From Spirodela intermedia (Eukaryota; Streptophyta; Magnoliopsida; Alismatales; Araceae), in contig LR746264.1 in the NCBI GenBank assembly GCA_902729315.2, positions 2,279,378 to 2,343,377 on the forward strand: a stretch of DNA of 64,000 bases, given 5' to 3'. The position numbers and the translations under genes were made by a program. Of this stretch, positions 10,626 through 22,560 are shown one piece after another (the first letter of the stretch is position 1; each line of letters opens with the position of its first letter). Below the pieces are notes generated by a model. The model was not told the DNA's origin and ran no database searches. It saw only the letters and a program-made list of their open reading frames with translations.

Positions 10626-13504
10626 CTAGCGATCTTGGAAGGAGGCGTTCATGAGGTTCACAGCTGCATCCAAAAACTGAAGCCCAACAGAGAAGGAGGG
10701 AAGATTTCTCAGCTCACAGAGGGAAGATTCTCAATGATGATGGAAGAACAAGGAAAGAACAAGGAAGTATTCAACATATCGATGAAGGGAGGCTATTGAT
10801 AATGGTATATTTCAGAGTGTTGCTAAGAAAATGTATAAATCAGAGAAAGTCAACGGCAACGGAAACCCAGAAATAGCAGTAAGCTATGCAGCTCCGAAAG
10901 AACATCAATTTTAGCAATAAGTGACCAAATGGCATCTTCATCTCCGTACCATTCTGTGTATAATGACAGAATTTGGGAGTCCTAATGATGGTAATACATG
11001 ATTAAAATACACGTAAATAAGAATGATTTTTATCTCGGAATTGTCAAGACCACATTTCATGATTTTCGAACAGAGCATGACAAATATATATATATATTTG
11101 CCTAAACGTCATCATAGATGATATTGGGTCCCGCATTGCATATTTCTCTTCAATCGTCATCACATGCCAAAAAAGGGAGTCTAAACTAGTTGTGTTCCTC
11201 ATTTATCAGTCATTGTCCGGGAGCTCAAAGGAAGCCTATTGAACCATGGGTAGAAAAATCATCCCAAAGAGCAGAGACCAAATAAAAATCTATGTATCAG
11301 CCTCATTCCATTCACATAAAATCCATACTGGAAAAGAAAACTATGAATGTCCAAAGTATATTGTCGGGTAGAGCTACTCAATAATACATGACATTTCTAA
11401 CAACGCACGATATTTCTAGAACTACTCATGACCAAAGTATTGCTGAGTAAGGGTAGTGCCTAAAGAAGCTTCTCATCCGACAACAGTATGAGCATTTTGT
11501 GCAAAATCAATATTCAATTCTCTGCTTCAAATATATGAGCCAATGAAAACAATCAAGAAACGAAGATACGTATTTGAAAGTCACCCATAAAATGCAGTCA
11601 TGAACAGATCAAGTGACGCACCTTCCCGACTGATTGCAGCTCTCGTCCAACAGGCTCCAAAATCTTCAAGTTGACATCAATTGGCCAAACCTGTATAATG
11701 TTATGTCCAAGGGCACATCAAGATTCAGGGTAAACAGGGAGCATGTCGAAGAGTTTAAACTAGTCCAATTGCAATTCCCCAACAAAGAACATTCTTTCTT
11801 GAGAAGAGGGTTGGTGGCTCACGTCATTATGATGTGCAGGCACAACAAATCTATCTAAATTCCTGATTATGAATAATTCTCCTAAGCCAATTCAACAGGC
11901 TTAAAACCTGAACCAAGGAACATTTGCTTAAAGAGACACTTTTAATGCAAAAAAGACGCTCATTGCAAAAGCTGACCATAATATTTAATGGCTTATCAAA
12001 AGAATCAAGAAGTCAACCGGCAGAATCTTCTCAGATATAATACAAGGAGATCATTCTGTACATTCAGTGTAGAAAGATATTACACCTTTCTTTCTAAATC
12101 TAGAGAATAAATTTCGATTTGAATAGCAAGAATCGTGCAACAAAGAGTAGGAGGACACCAGTTTTGTAGCTGCCAGAAAATGACTTCAATAGGAAAAAAA
12201 TGTTTAAAGAGTAGCTTTGGTTGTTAAATGGAGGCCCGTTGCAAAAGAAATGGATAAAGTTTTACCATAATATGCATCTTAATAAAATCTAGGGAAAGCA
12301 TAGACATATACGACTTTCCAAATGAAGACAACGAGGACTCTGAGTAAGTAATCTTATATAAGTCAATGATCTACTCTGAAAACAAATCCCAATCGTTCCG
12401 CTAAGCTCACTCAATTACAGACACTCCGAATTTAAATTTATTACACTTCAGCTCACTGAAACGGAGATATTGGGTGAAAACTTGCCAACAACATGAACTA
12501 GAAGGTGATGCCACAGAAAAGCTGAAGAGGAGAAAGAGATCAGCAGGACAATGATGAGCGTTTCCTATCAACATCGGCCAGATAAAATCACTTATACACA
12601 GAAACACACAGAATTCAAAGATATCCGCTCTTATTTAGGAGTTTTCCAGCCCGTAAGCCTGGCTACCTCTCTCTAGTCAGTGAAAGTTAATACTGCTTCT
12701 CAGCAGTCTCCTCAGCTATGTGTTATCCATAAGAATTAGAACGTACCATGCCCAGTCGATAAAAAATAAAATAAAATAAAATAAATCGAATCCCTTCACT
12801 GAGCAACGTGACCAGATTCAAAATCAAAATTCCACATATAATTTATTTCAGCAAATGTAGCAACCATGTTTCGAGAAACTTTTATCTCGGAAAAAGTGTT
12901 TTAAACCACGTGCAAATGAAAACAATCCAGCATGTCCCCTCGCTAATGAATGAACTTCAAGCGGCGCGCACCATCAATGGCCATACCAAAAGTTCAGAAA
13001 CCCAACAGAGAGAAGAGGAACTAAGAAATGCGAGAGAGCTAACGGTTAACACGCAATCATAAACAAATAAGACATGCAAGTCACACCAAGAAGGCAGACA
13101 CGACGAAGACGCGTGGACAAGGGATGTTTCAAAGCACTGAACCTTCAAGCCCAGCAACTTAATGGGGGTGATCTGCCCCGGGACGATGCAGTCGGGTCCC
13201 GCCGCCTCCAACAAGGCCTCTCTGGCGAATCCCTCTCCGACCGGATTCGGGTGCTGCACATACGAAAAAAACCTTCAGAAGAAGGAATTACGAGAAGGAT
13301 AACAAAAACAACCAGAGAACAGGGATCAGGGAAGGATTGGACACCTACCTTCATGACGACTAGCCCGTAGGCGGAGGTGGCGTTCTGGGAGACACGCAGG
13401 ACCGGATTCAGCTGGATCCTTGGGACGGGCTTCTGCCCCGGCGGAGGAGCCCTCCACGGCACATCTTCCGCCAGCACGGGCGGCCTTCCGCCGCCTCTCG
13501 ACAT
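10626..13504 (-). CDS. Conserved plant protein of unknown function, 128 residues, four exons
   Basis: Exons in transcription order are 13349-13504, 13143-13253, 11622-11690 and 10626-10676. Total 387 nt encodes 128 residues, and all junctions are phase 0 with GT-AG borders. The start MSRGGGRPPVLAEDVPWRAP lies in a GC-rich first exon. Further blocks are VLRVSQNATSAYGLVVMK, HPNPVGEGFA...GPDCIVPGQITPIKLLGLK, VWPIDVNLKILEPVGRELQS and a last exon FLDAAVNLMNASFQDR. I know this block order from other plant genomes as a short uncharacterised protein. The exact joining of four separated exons supports a functional gene. No signal peptide, membrane segment or catalytic motif is visible. The 51-nt last exon is easy for automated annotation to miss. 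Confidence 0.88.
10677..13142. other. Introns 2 and 3 of the 128-aa gene
   Basis: Intron 3 (10677-11621) and intron 2 (11691-13142) flank the 69-nt exon 11622-11690. AT-rich, with a TA run at 11087-11098 and an AAAAT run at 12762-12785. The plus-strand open frame over the 69-nt exon is its antisense shadow. No other gene was seen. Confidence 0.6.
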
Positions 13505-14489
13505 CCTCGCGCCACTCCTCCCTCGCCTTCCTCTTCCTCCCTCGCTCCCTCTTTATCTTAATCTCTCCCACCTCCACGTACCCATCCGTCCTTGTAGCGT
13601 GCCGGAGCCTTTTTGTACATACACCCCTAAACCAATCTGTTATCGCCAGTACCACAGGGAATTTTCTACATATATCCTCATCTCACCGTGTATTACCTCT
13701 ATGTCCCGTAGCGAACACTGTCCCCTATTTCTTAGGAATATTCTCACGAAGAGGCTAATTAATGGTTGTTATTTTAGTAAATGTTCTTAGAATATTTTTA
13801 AAAGGCGATAAATAATTCATTTCTTTTAAATTTACGGCATAATAATTTTTTTATTAAGAAATTAGGCAATATTAATTATGACCCATGATTTCCAAGGGGC
13901 GAGCAACAATAATGTCCCAAGTGATGCCCAGCCAAAAAGCCCGGGAAAAAAGTAAAAGGATAAAATCTGATTAAAAAATACATTATTAATTAAATCATAG
14001 AAAAATATTGTTTTCTCTGATTATTTTAGGATTTTCCCCTTTTTAATCGACTTCTTGATTAAATTTCTATTTTCTAAGAGATCAGCAAGAATATTAGAAA
14101 TAAAATGGCATTCTCCAAACGCAGAGACCCCCCAAATAAATAAATAAATAATAAACATTAAATGAGCATTAAAAAATAAATAAAATAAATGGTAGATTGT
14201 ATGGGGGGCATACTCTCCTAATGTGGGAAGCAGGCCATCAAAACCGATGATGAAATGGGTCTGACTGATCCATCCGATGATCTCACAGATAAATCATATA
14301 ATACGCCCAAATAAGGAGGGAAGAGGTAAATCGACGATCATGGAATGGATGAATGCATTTCTTTCTAGAAATAGTAAAAACTCTCAAAGACTGTGGCGGC
14401 AAACAACAACACCTTTAAATTACAGCACTCACCATCGCTTGAGAGATGGAGGTGGCGGCGGTGGCAGCGGCAGCTGTGGCGGGTTGCCA
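13505..14489. other. Intergenic DNA between the 128-aa gene and B56
   Basis: Holds the upstream region of the 128-residue gene and the 3' side of the B56 gene. The first ~120 bp upstream of ATG 13504 are rich in C and T on the plus strand (5' UTR). The rest is AT-rich with TAAA/ATAAA runs (14140-14190). No coding potential or repeats of note. Confidence 0.55.
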
Positions 14490-17400
14490 CTAGCTCACCA
14501 TAACCATGTCGTCGGCCGCTGACTTAGCAGCCACTGCCACCGCCGCCGCCTCCAGTTTCCTCCATGCCTGCTCCCTCTGCTGCCTTAGGTCCTCGGCCTT
14601 GGCCGCCTTCTCGGCATACTGTCGTTGGCACTCCTCGAAGAGCTCCGTGTCCATGTCAAGGAACATCTTCCGCACATTGGCTGTCAGGCCGTGGACTGCC
14701 TGGTTCCAGTGGCTCTCCATGTTCTTCTCGAGGGCATCGAAGATTATCGGCAGGATCACAGCCCGGTTCTGGGCGATCAAGTTCACTATATGCTCGCTGT
14801 TCCACAGAAACAGCGCTCGCTCCGCAACCTGCACAGACAAAACATGATCATATGAAAAAAAAAATCTTCACAGGAAAAAAAAAGAAGCCCGAATCTTTCT
14901 AAAAATGAATCAAAAGGTATGATCACCCATGCATCATCTGATAGCCAGCTATGAGAGGGAGGCACACACTCTTCTTGCCATCTTGATCTGGTATCTAGGG
15001 ACAAGGTGTTTCAGTCTAGACAGAGAAACAAGGTAAGGCCTGCTTTGTCACTCCTCGGGAGAAATCTTCCTCTCTTTGACATACTGGCTACTATTATGCC
15101 TAGAATTTCTATCTGATGCCATTCTATCAGAGTAACATCTTAAGATTTGAACTATTGAAGATCTTAACTAGGTGAGGAAAGTAAGAAGAGGCAGCTGAGG
15201 TATATCAGTTTGGATATGTTGATTTATGGCCATTTTGTCAAAGATCTTTCAGTGAGTTTTGCATGTGTAACTGAGATGAGGATTGAGGTGGGGACTATAA
15301 ACCAAGGGTTTTTTAAAAAAAAAATTAAACTAACCAAATGAAAGAGGCAAAGCCAGTAGATTGGTTTTGGATGAGGATCATTTCAGTCTGTCAAAGTGGA
15401 GAATAGCTCTGCCTAAATTTGACTTCTGATTAAATTCCATCAAACTCTATTCAGCGGAGAACATGGTCTAAATTCCTAAACTTGGAAGATATTGGATAAA
15501 TCTTAGAGAAATCTCCCTGTTATACAAAGAGGATGGCCAATTGAATCGATTTCATAATCACTGACAAAAGAGATAATCACCGAAAGGCGCCCACTTAAAT
15601 CATATGCCTTTTATAACATGAAAGTAGCATCGGATATTAACTTTGATCGTATAAACTATCCAAGAAATAATTGAGATTTAATTGGAAGCGAAAAAACTTT
15701 CTCAAACGCTTTCAAAGCTAATCAGAAACAAACAACTATGAAATCACCATTTAACCCTAACTAGATATCCATAATGAAACATGTTTTAATTGGAAGCAAA
15801 CGCGCACTTGGATCACCGGAATGTTGTCTTGGTTCCAAAATGGACGTTATTTTTAGATTCACGGAGTTCTCAATGGAAGAAAAAAATGATACTGTGAAAT
15901 TGTGTGTATTAGCGCTAAAAATTCATTGAGGATCACTCATATGCAAAACATCAGTTAATATTTGATAATTTATGAGAAAATTCAATTTAAGATAAAAAAC
16001 CATTAGTTTCTTCAAGAAACTAGCAACAAATCTAAGAGACACAAATCAGCGGACTGAAATCGAGCAGCGAATTTAAAAGGTTCTGGAATGATGTGGCACC
16101 CTGCTCCCTCAGATTGCAGCAAAAAAATAAAAAAGAAAACGGAAAATAATGGAAGCACGGTTGAGAACAGTTTAAATGATTCTTTCGCGAACTTAAAAGC
16201 CTATTTTAGTCATAAGAACACAGATTACTGACAAAAGAAAAACTCTTGTGGAACTCGAATCTAATGCAAGCCAAAAAAAAAAGGAACTGTATGCTAAACC
16301 TGGAAGTGGGAACTGTTGAGACAGCGGGCAATTTGCCGGAATAGAGAAACCATGCATTTCTGGAACTCTGCAGACTGAGTAGCCTCGAGCACTTCCTCTA
16401 GCTCCCCAAGAAAGAGGACCTCCTTCTGGCAGTTGGTTAAAGGCCAATACTTTAACAAACCACGTATCACAATGTCTGCCAACTTGAAGTCTTTCTCCAC
16501 AAACTGGGTGATGCAGTAGGATAGCTGTTGGTGGTAAATGCCAATTGACTTGGGCTTGTGAAGAGGCATGAGGGCACGGATGAGGAAGAGCTTGTGCTCT
16601 TCTTTCATTGGCAGGGCGAACCCATTGATTATGCTGCCAAGAATCTCCAGCAGCTCCCCGATGCCGCTGTGTCTCTCTGTCTCAAATATGAACCGGAAGA
16701 AGATATTGCTAATCGCCTTCCTAATGAAAGGGCGGTAGACCATGAATTTGCCGTATATGCGGTGCAATATGGTCTTGAGGTAGTCTCGTTCCCTAGGATC
16801 CTCCGAATCAAACAAGTCGAGCAGCCTGAGGACGAAGGAGTGATCGATGTAGCGCTTGGCGATCTTAGCGTCTGTTTCTGTGGAGACGACGTAGCGGAGG
16901 AGAAGGTCGTAGACAAGCTGAAGGTGAGGCCAGGAGGGATCGAGGTACGCCTCCTCCTCCTCGGGGTCGGTGTTCTCGGCGCCGGTGTTCTCATGGGGCG
17001 CAGGCGGAAGGCACCTGAAGATGTTGATGGAGATCATCCGCACGAGCTCCTCCTGCACGGGCTCGGTGATCTTGCCGGAGCTCGTCTGAATGAACTCGAG
17101 GAGCTCCGCAAGGGTTTGCCGCTTGACCTCCTTCTCGCGGGCCCATTTTAGGGTATCCGAGAAGTCGAAGGTTACGGAGCAGATCTGTAGCTTACGGAGG
17201 AACAGGTTCTGGCGCTCCGATACCGGAACTTCCCGGAAAAGTGGGAGACTCTCAATTGGGACTGGTGCCGCAGCGAGAGGCCCTCGGTCGGGCAGCGAGT
17301 GCCCTGAACCCGTGGGGGAAGGGACCGTGGAAGAGAGGGTGGAGCGGGAAGCGTGGTTGATCGTGACATGAGAGGCGGACACCACCGATCCTCCAGCGAC

Positions 17401-17517
17401 TGGTCCACCCCCTCGGTTGGCACCAGCAGTAGCAGATCCATACGCAAAGACTCCAGACTCGATTGCGTCGGATTTGGAGGTCTTCCGGCTTCCCCGCTTG
17501 ATGATCTTGTTGAACAT
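14490..17517 (-). CDS. PP2A regulatory B' (B56) subunit, alpha/beta-like
   Basis: Regulatory subunit that directs the PP2A A-C core enzyme to substrates. Exon 1 (16300-17517) encodes 406 residues and exon 2 (14490-14828) encodes 112 plus the stop, total 518 residues, normal for plant B'. The start [17 protein letters not shown] resembles B' alpha/beta proteins. The variable Ser/Gly-rich N-terminus (1-85) precedes the HEAT-like B56 core with [60 protein letters not shown] and [16 protein letters not shown] across the splice. A charged, Ala-rich C-terminal tail follows. The single intron (14829-16299) is AT-rich and empty. B' alpha/beta members are known to promote dephosphorylation of BZR1 in Arabidopsis; subtype here is inferred from the N-terminus. 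Confidence 0.94.
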
Positions 17518-18060
17518 CTCCGCCAGGCAGGGAAGAACGACACAGGGCGCCTACGCGGACCACGCCGCCTCCAGTCTCCCAATCCCACACCAGCCGCCGC
17601 CGCCGCCGCTGCTGCCGTCACCACAAGAACACTTCTTCACCTCCCCAAACCACGCCAATCCAGATGCGAACTCTCGGTCGAGCGCCGTCCAAATCAACCG
17701 CTGGAATCCTCAGCCTCTCCCCTGCGGATCGCGCCGCCGGTTCAGAGGAAATGCACCGGCGATCGGGGACCGCGAGCAGGGGGGCGAGAGATGGGAGGAG
17801 GAGCAGCAGAAGGATTCACGACCTCCACGCAGTGGCCGCGGAATTCCCGCCGGCGATCAGAAGCCGGAGCGACTGACGAGGCGGCGGCGGCGGCGTAAGG
17901 TACCATCGGCCGCGGAGGAACGCCACCGGCGTCCGCCGCCGGGAAGGGGGAGGGCGGCGGCAGGAGAAGGTGCGGGAGGGAGGAGGAGGCGGCCCCGGGA
18001 AGGACGCTGAAGAGGATAAAAAGCCAGCTCCAGGAGGCAAGGGGGCCCAAATTAGACTGA
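17518..18060. promoter_or_regulatory. GC-rich B56 5' UTR/promoter region
   Basis: Highly GC-rich, with CCG/GGC-type runs (17590-17610, 17880-17900), continuous with the GC-rich start of exon 1. Many overlapping open frames on both strands result from the base composition. No TATA box is apparent on the minus strand. Confidence 0.45.
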
Positions 18061-18700
18061 TTTAAGTGAAGGTAGATCAATAAATATATAACAAAATAAG
18101 CCTTTTTATCCAAACCCGGATTTTTTAGGTACTCCACTCCGAATTAAAATAAATTAGAAACTTTTGGGATAAGAATGTCGTTTTCTCAATGTATAGACAG
18201 CGACTATCCAATTGAGATAGAGTAGATAAATAATTAAATAATAAACAAGCCTTTTCCCCAAAACCAAAATTTTAATAGTACCCCAATGCGAGTAAAGTAA
18301 ACTAGAGACTGCGCCTAAATAAATTAGACGCTCCACATATCGCAGTCCATGTCGAGTTAAGAGAGGGTAGATAAACAATACAAAATAAAAAAACCCTTTT
18401 ATCAAATACCGAAATTTTCAGGAGCCCCTTGGGAATTAAATTACATTGGAAAAAACAAGCGAGGACAGATAAATAAATAAAAATAAATCAGAATCTTTTC
18501 TCCAAAAGAAGACTTTTTGAGGTACTCCAGTGCGAATTAAAGTAAATTAGAGACGTCCTAGGTCTCTCCACAAATCCGTAGTAGCGTCCACTTGAGGGAG
18601 GGATATGAGCAAATAAACGATAAAACAGGACTTTTCTCCAAAACTGGGTTTTTTTTGGTGCCCCCGTGCTAATCAAGATTAGTTAGAGACTTTGGGCTAG
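18061..18700. repeat. Degenerate ~100-150-bp tandem repeat, five units
   Basis: Units share a C(C/T)TTTT(A/C)(T/C)C-CAAA block, an A/T stretch, GGTACTCC-type sequence, GAATTAAA(G/A)TAAATTAGAGAC, and GAGGGTAGATAAATAA. Unit starts are near 18094, 18243, 18388, 18488 and 18625. Divergence is high, so it is an old array. It lies between KTF1 and B56. Confidence 0.65.
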
Positions 18701-18740
18701 GTTGGGCCCAATATAAGGCCCATTAGAAACTGGGCTTGCC
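18701..18740. promoter_or_regulatory. Site II-like TGGGCCCA/GGCCCA motifs
   Basis: TGGGCCCA at 18703-18710 and GGCCCA at 18717-18722 lie in the KTF1-B56 interval, about 1.2 kb upstream of the B56 start. The TCP-binding role is known for this motif class; the target gene here is uncertain. Confidence 0.3.
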
Positions 18741-18878
18741 AGCCTACCGCCGCCAACAAAAGATACTCGATATTTTTTTTGGGGAGTTATTTTTTACAAA
18801 AAGAGGCTAGTCGGAAGACGAGCCACGCCCAAGAGCACCGCAACGAGTAGATGACCGGCTGCAACGGGCATCTGGCTG

Positions 18879-21692
18879 TCACCATCCGCCATTCTCCTTG
18901 GCCCGATTCCAAGGTTGACCCTGATTGACCGCATCTTCCCAGTTATCTCTCGACTGCTGCCTTCCACGTTGGCTATTATCGCCGGTTCCTCTCCTCCAGT
19001 CAACGGCTTCACCTTCTTCATCTGCCCAGCTCTGATGCTTGTTGCGGTTGGCCATCATTTCTGCTGCAGCCCAGCTGCTCTCCCCGGTTTGACCTCGTCC
19101 TGTACTTTTCATATTCCAACTCTGCTTGGCTTGTTCAGTTGACTTTTCTGCTGCAGCCCAACTACTGCTCTCCCTGGTTCGATCTCGTCCTGTACTTTTC
19201 ATATTCCAACTCTGCTGGGCTTGTTCAGTTGACTTTTCTGCTGCAGCCCAGCTGCTACTCTCCCCGGTTCGATCTAGTCCTGTACTTTTCATATTCCAAT
19301 TCTCCCGGGCATGTTCAGTTGACTTTCCTGCTGCAGCCCAGCGGCTATTCTCCCCGGTTTGACCTTCTTCTTTGCTTTTCCTATTCCAACTCTCGTGGGC
19401 CTGTTGGGTTGACTTTTGTTCTCTGGTCCAACCGCTCCCGCCGTCCGATGGGTTCCCTGCAAATTTCTTCCAACTCGTAGCTTGGCTCTCATGCTCATCT
19501 TCAGTAAACTTTTCTGTCCAGCTCTGATGCTTGTTGCAGTTGGCCATCATTTCTGCTGCAGCCCAGCTGCTCTCCCCGGTTTGACCTCGTCCTGTATTTC
19601 TCTCATTCCAACTCTTCTGGGCTTGTTCAGTTGACTTGTCTGCCGCAGTCCAGCTTCTCTCCCGGGTTTGACCTCGTCCTGTACTTTTCACGTTCCAACT
19701 CTCCTGGGCTTCTTCAGTTGACTTCTCTGCCGCAGCCCAGCTTCTCTCCCAGGTTTGACCTCGTCCTGCACTTTTCACATTCCAACTCTCGGTTTCTTCA
19801 GTTGACTTCTCTGCCTCAGCCCACCTGCTGCTCTCCCCGGTTTGACCTCGTCCTGCACTTTTCACATTCCAACTCTCCTGGGCTTGTCCAGTTGACTTGT
19901 CTGCTGCAGCCCAGCTGCTGCTCTCCCCAGTTTGATCTCGTCCTGTACTTTTCACATTCCAACTCTCCTGGGCTTGTTCAGTTGACTTGTCTGCAGCAGC
20001 CCACCTGCTGCTCTCCCCCGTTTGACCTCCAGTACTTTTCATATTCCAACTCTCCTGGGCACGTTCGGTTGACTTTTCTGCTGCGGCCCAGGTGTTCCTC
20101 CTGTCCGCCGCTGCTGGACTTCCTGCAGATTTCTTCCAACCCGAAGCTCGGCCGTCATGCTCATCTTCAGTAAAGTTTTCTGTCCAGCCGCTCCAACGAT
20201 CTGCTTCTTTATTATCTCTCGGAGTCAATTCCCATTTGACTTCCCATGGATCGTTTCCTTCATCTTTATCTGAATAAAAAAAGCAAAACAACAAAAACTT
20301 ATTTAGCATGGAATGGATTAAAAAAAAACAAAAGATATGTAAACTAGAGTTTTACGAATTCATTAAATAAATTTTCCATAATTCAGAATATTTTCAGGAT
20401 TATCTGATTCTGTGGATATGAATTCCATAAAAATATATCTATGCAAACTTGCTTGTTGACCCGCACCATGCAGACATTGAAATAACCGTGAAGAAAAAAA
20501 CCAGGGTAGAAAAAGTCAACCAAAGGTGTTCCTCTGAAGCGACCTGTTCTATCCACTCTTCATAGGCCCCTTCCTGAGGCCCATTTTTCTCTGAGACCTT
20601 GAAACCATGGAAATCCCTTCCTCTCCCCTCCACTGCGGCCATCACTGTCTGCCTTTTCTCTACAACCTTCATCACCTCTGCTTTCCCCTTTATAGCAACC
20701 CCTGCCATGCCCAACAGCCTGATTTTTTCAAAGTGGGCTGCTCCTTTCTTCTGCCCATTTTGACTAAAAGGCCAAGCAGTGGTGCTCCAACCACCTGGGT
20801 TCAGCATCATTTTGTACTCTCTATAGTCTCAAAGTCATACCCCCAAATTACCTCTACTCTTCTCTCCTCCCTGCTCAGAATCAAATCTCTTTGGCCACAT
20901 CTGCACCAGCTGCTGTGAACCAATAATCAGTTTGTCAATGATTATAAGACGTTAGTTTGTTTCTCCAATCAAAGTGATAATTTGCATATTTAATTTCTAT
21001 ATATTTATTGACGAATACTTTTGGAATATGTACCGTAAAAAGGTCTTTTTGGGTAATTTTCCAGATTGCTTCTTCATATCTCAAATAATAATAGCTTAAA
21101 GAAGCAATTAAGTTGAGAGGATGGAGTACATTGACCCAGGGAGAGAAAAAAGAAACTGAAAAGGTTCCGTGACTAAATGGGAGAAAAAATGGAAGAACCC
21201 AAGTTATTGCTTGGTTATCTTGACGTTTAGAGGGATTTTTCTCATTGAATGCCGAATTGGGAGAGAATATGGCCAAAATAGAAATGAAAGTGTGGTTAAC
21301 AAAAGAAAACTTACTGGTCATAATTAGTATGCCAAACTGATAAGGCAGTGGTATGCCACCTTTGGCAAGTGTTCATCATAACAACTATGGTTAGAGCGAA
21401 AGCTTTTTTTCTAGATGGTATGAGATCCCTAATGAACACTTATCATAGGAAACTAAAGAAATCGAAGGCAACAAGAGGTTTGATGACATCTGTCCCAGAA
21501 GAATCATCATTTTTTTACAGAAGACGAGGCTATCTTGGTTGGATTTGTGATATATTTGTAAATGATGACAGAAGAAAGAAACATTCGCCATAGTAAGGAA
21601 CTTCTGACTCTGGTGCAGAGAATACCTCTACCTCTTTCGTTAAGATCAGAACTTATAACACAACTTGGTATCCTATTATTGCTTGGCAACGC

Positions 21693-21726
<34 letters not shown>

Positions 21727-22508
21727 GATCAGTCACGAGAAACCTTCTTCTTCCACTCCTTTACTTCTGTCTCTTGCAGCAGACGTGGACACTAATACTT
21801 TCAACATGGCAAAGGCATCATCTATTTTTCTTACTCTTTTACTGTCCCCCTTCCCCTCTCCTTTCCTCCTTCAAAAGCATTAGATTGATTCCTGTCAGCC
21901 AAGACCGAATTGAATTGAAGCTAGCCTATCAAAGTGGCATTTGATTGCTCGAGCCATTGCAGCCAGTCCACATCCAAATTTAAATAGTGTGTCGGTAATA
22001 TGTTGTTTCGACACTAGACAGTTGAGAAAGCCAATCTCTGATTTGCTTTGAAACTATAGTTTGATAACCAGAATGAAAACGTCATAGATATAAATACCAT
22101 TACTGACACACTAGATTGCTCATTAGTGATAGGAATATTTCTACATATGCGTGTAAGCGAAGAATGAACTTACTACATATTTTTTAAATCTTACTAACCA
22201 ACTATCATCATGAGAAGATAATACTAGGTTTAAGGTTTATAGTGTTTAGCTAGCTTTGTGGAATGGGTTTTGCGGTCATCATGCTTATAACGAAGGCCAT
22301 TCAGTTACATAGGAAGAATATATCGTGATCATTCTTCAAAGAAAGGCTTAAATTGTATTTAAAAATATTTTCTAGACAGCCAATATTCCATGTGTTAATC
22401 AATTAAGGGATTCCAGAATGGGTGCCAAGCACTAAATAACTTTTCCGGTCATCAAATCTATGTTAGACAAGAAGACAATCGGGTATAGATAAGTCGCTAA
22501 TAGACCAG

Positions 22509-22560
<52 letters not shown>

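Noticed and set aside
16558-18010. Several 150-200-codon frames on both strands around B56 exon 1
   Set aside because: GC-rich shadows of exon 1 and the 5' UTR; composition biased to Arg, Pro and Ala.
19126-20173. Plus-strand frames with repeated Phe-Ser-Tyr-Ser-Asn segments
   Set aside because: Antisense readings of the KTF1 90-bp minisatellite.
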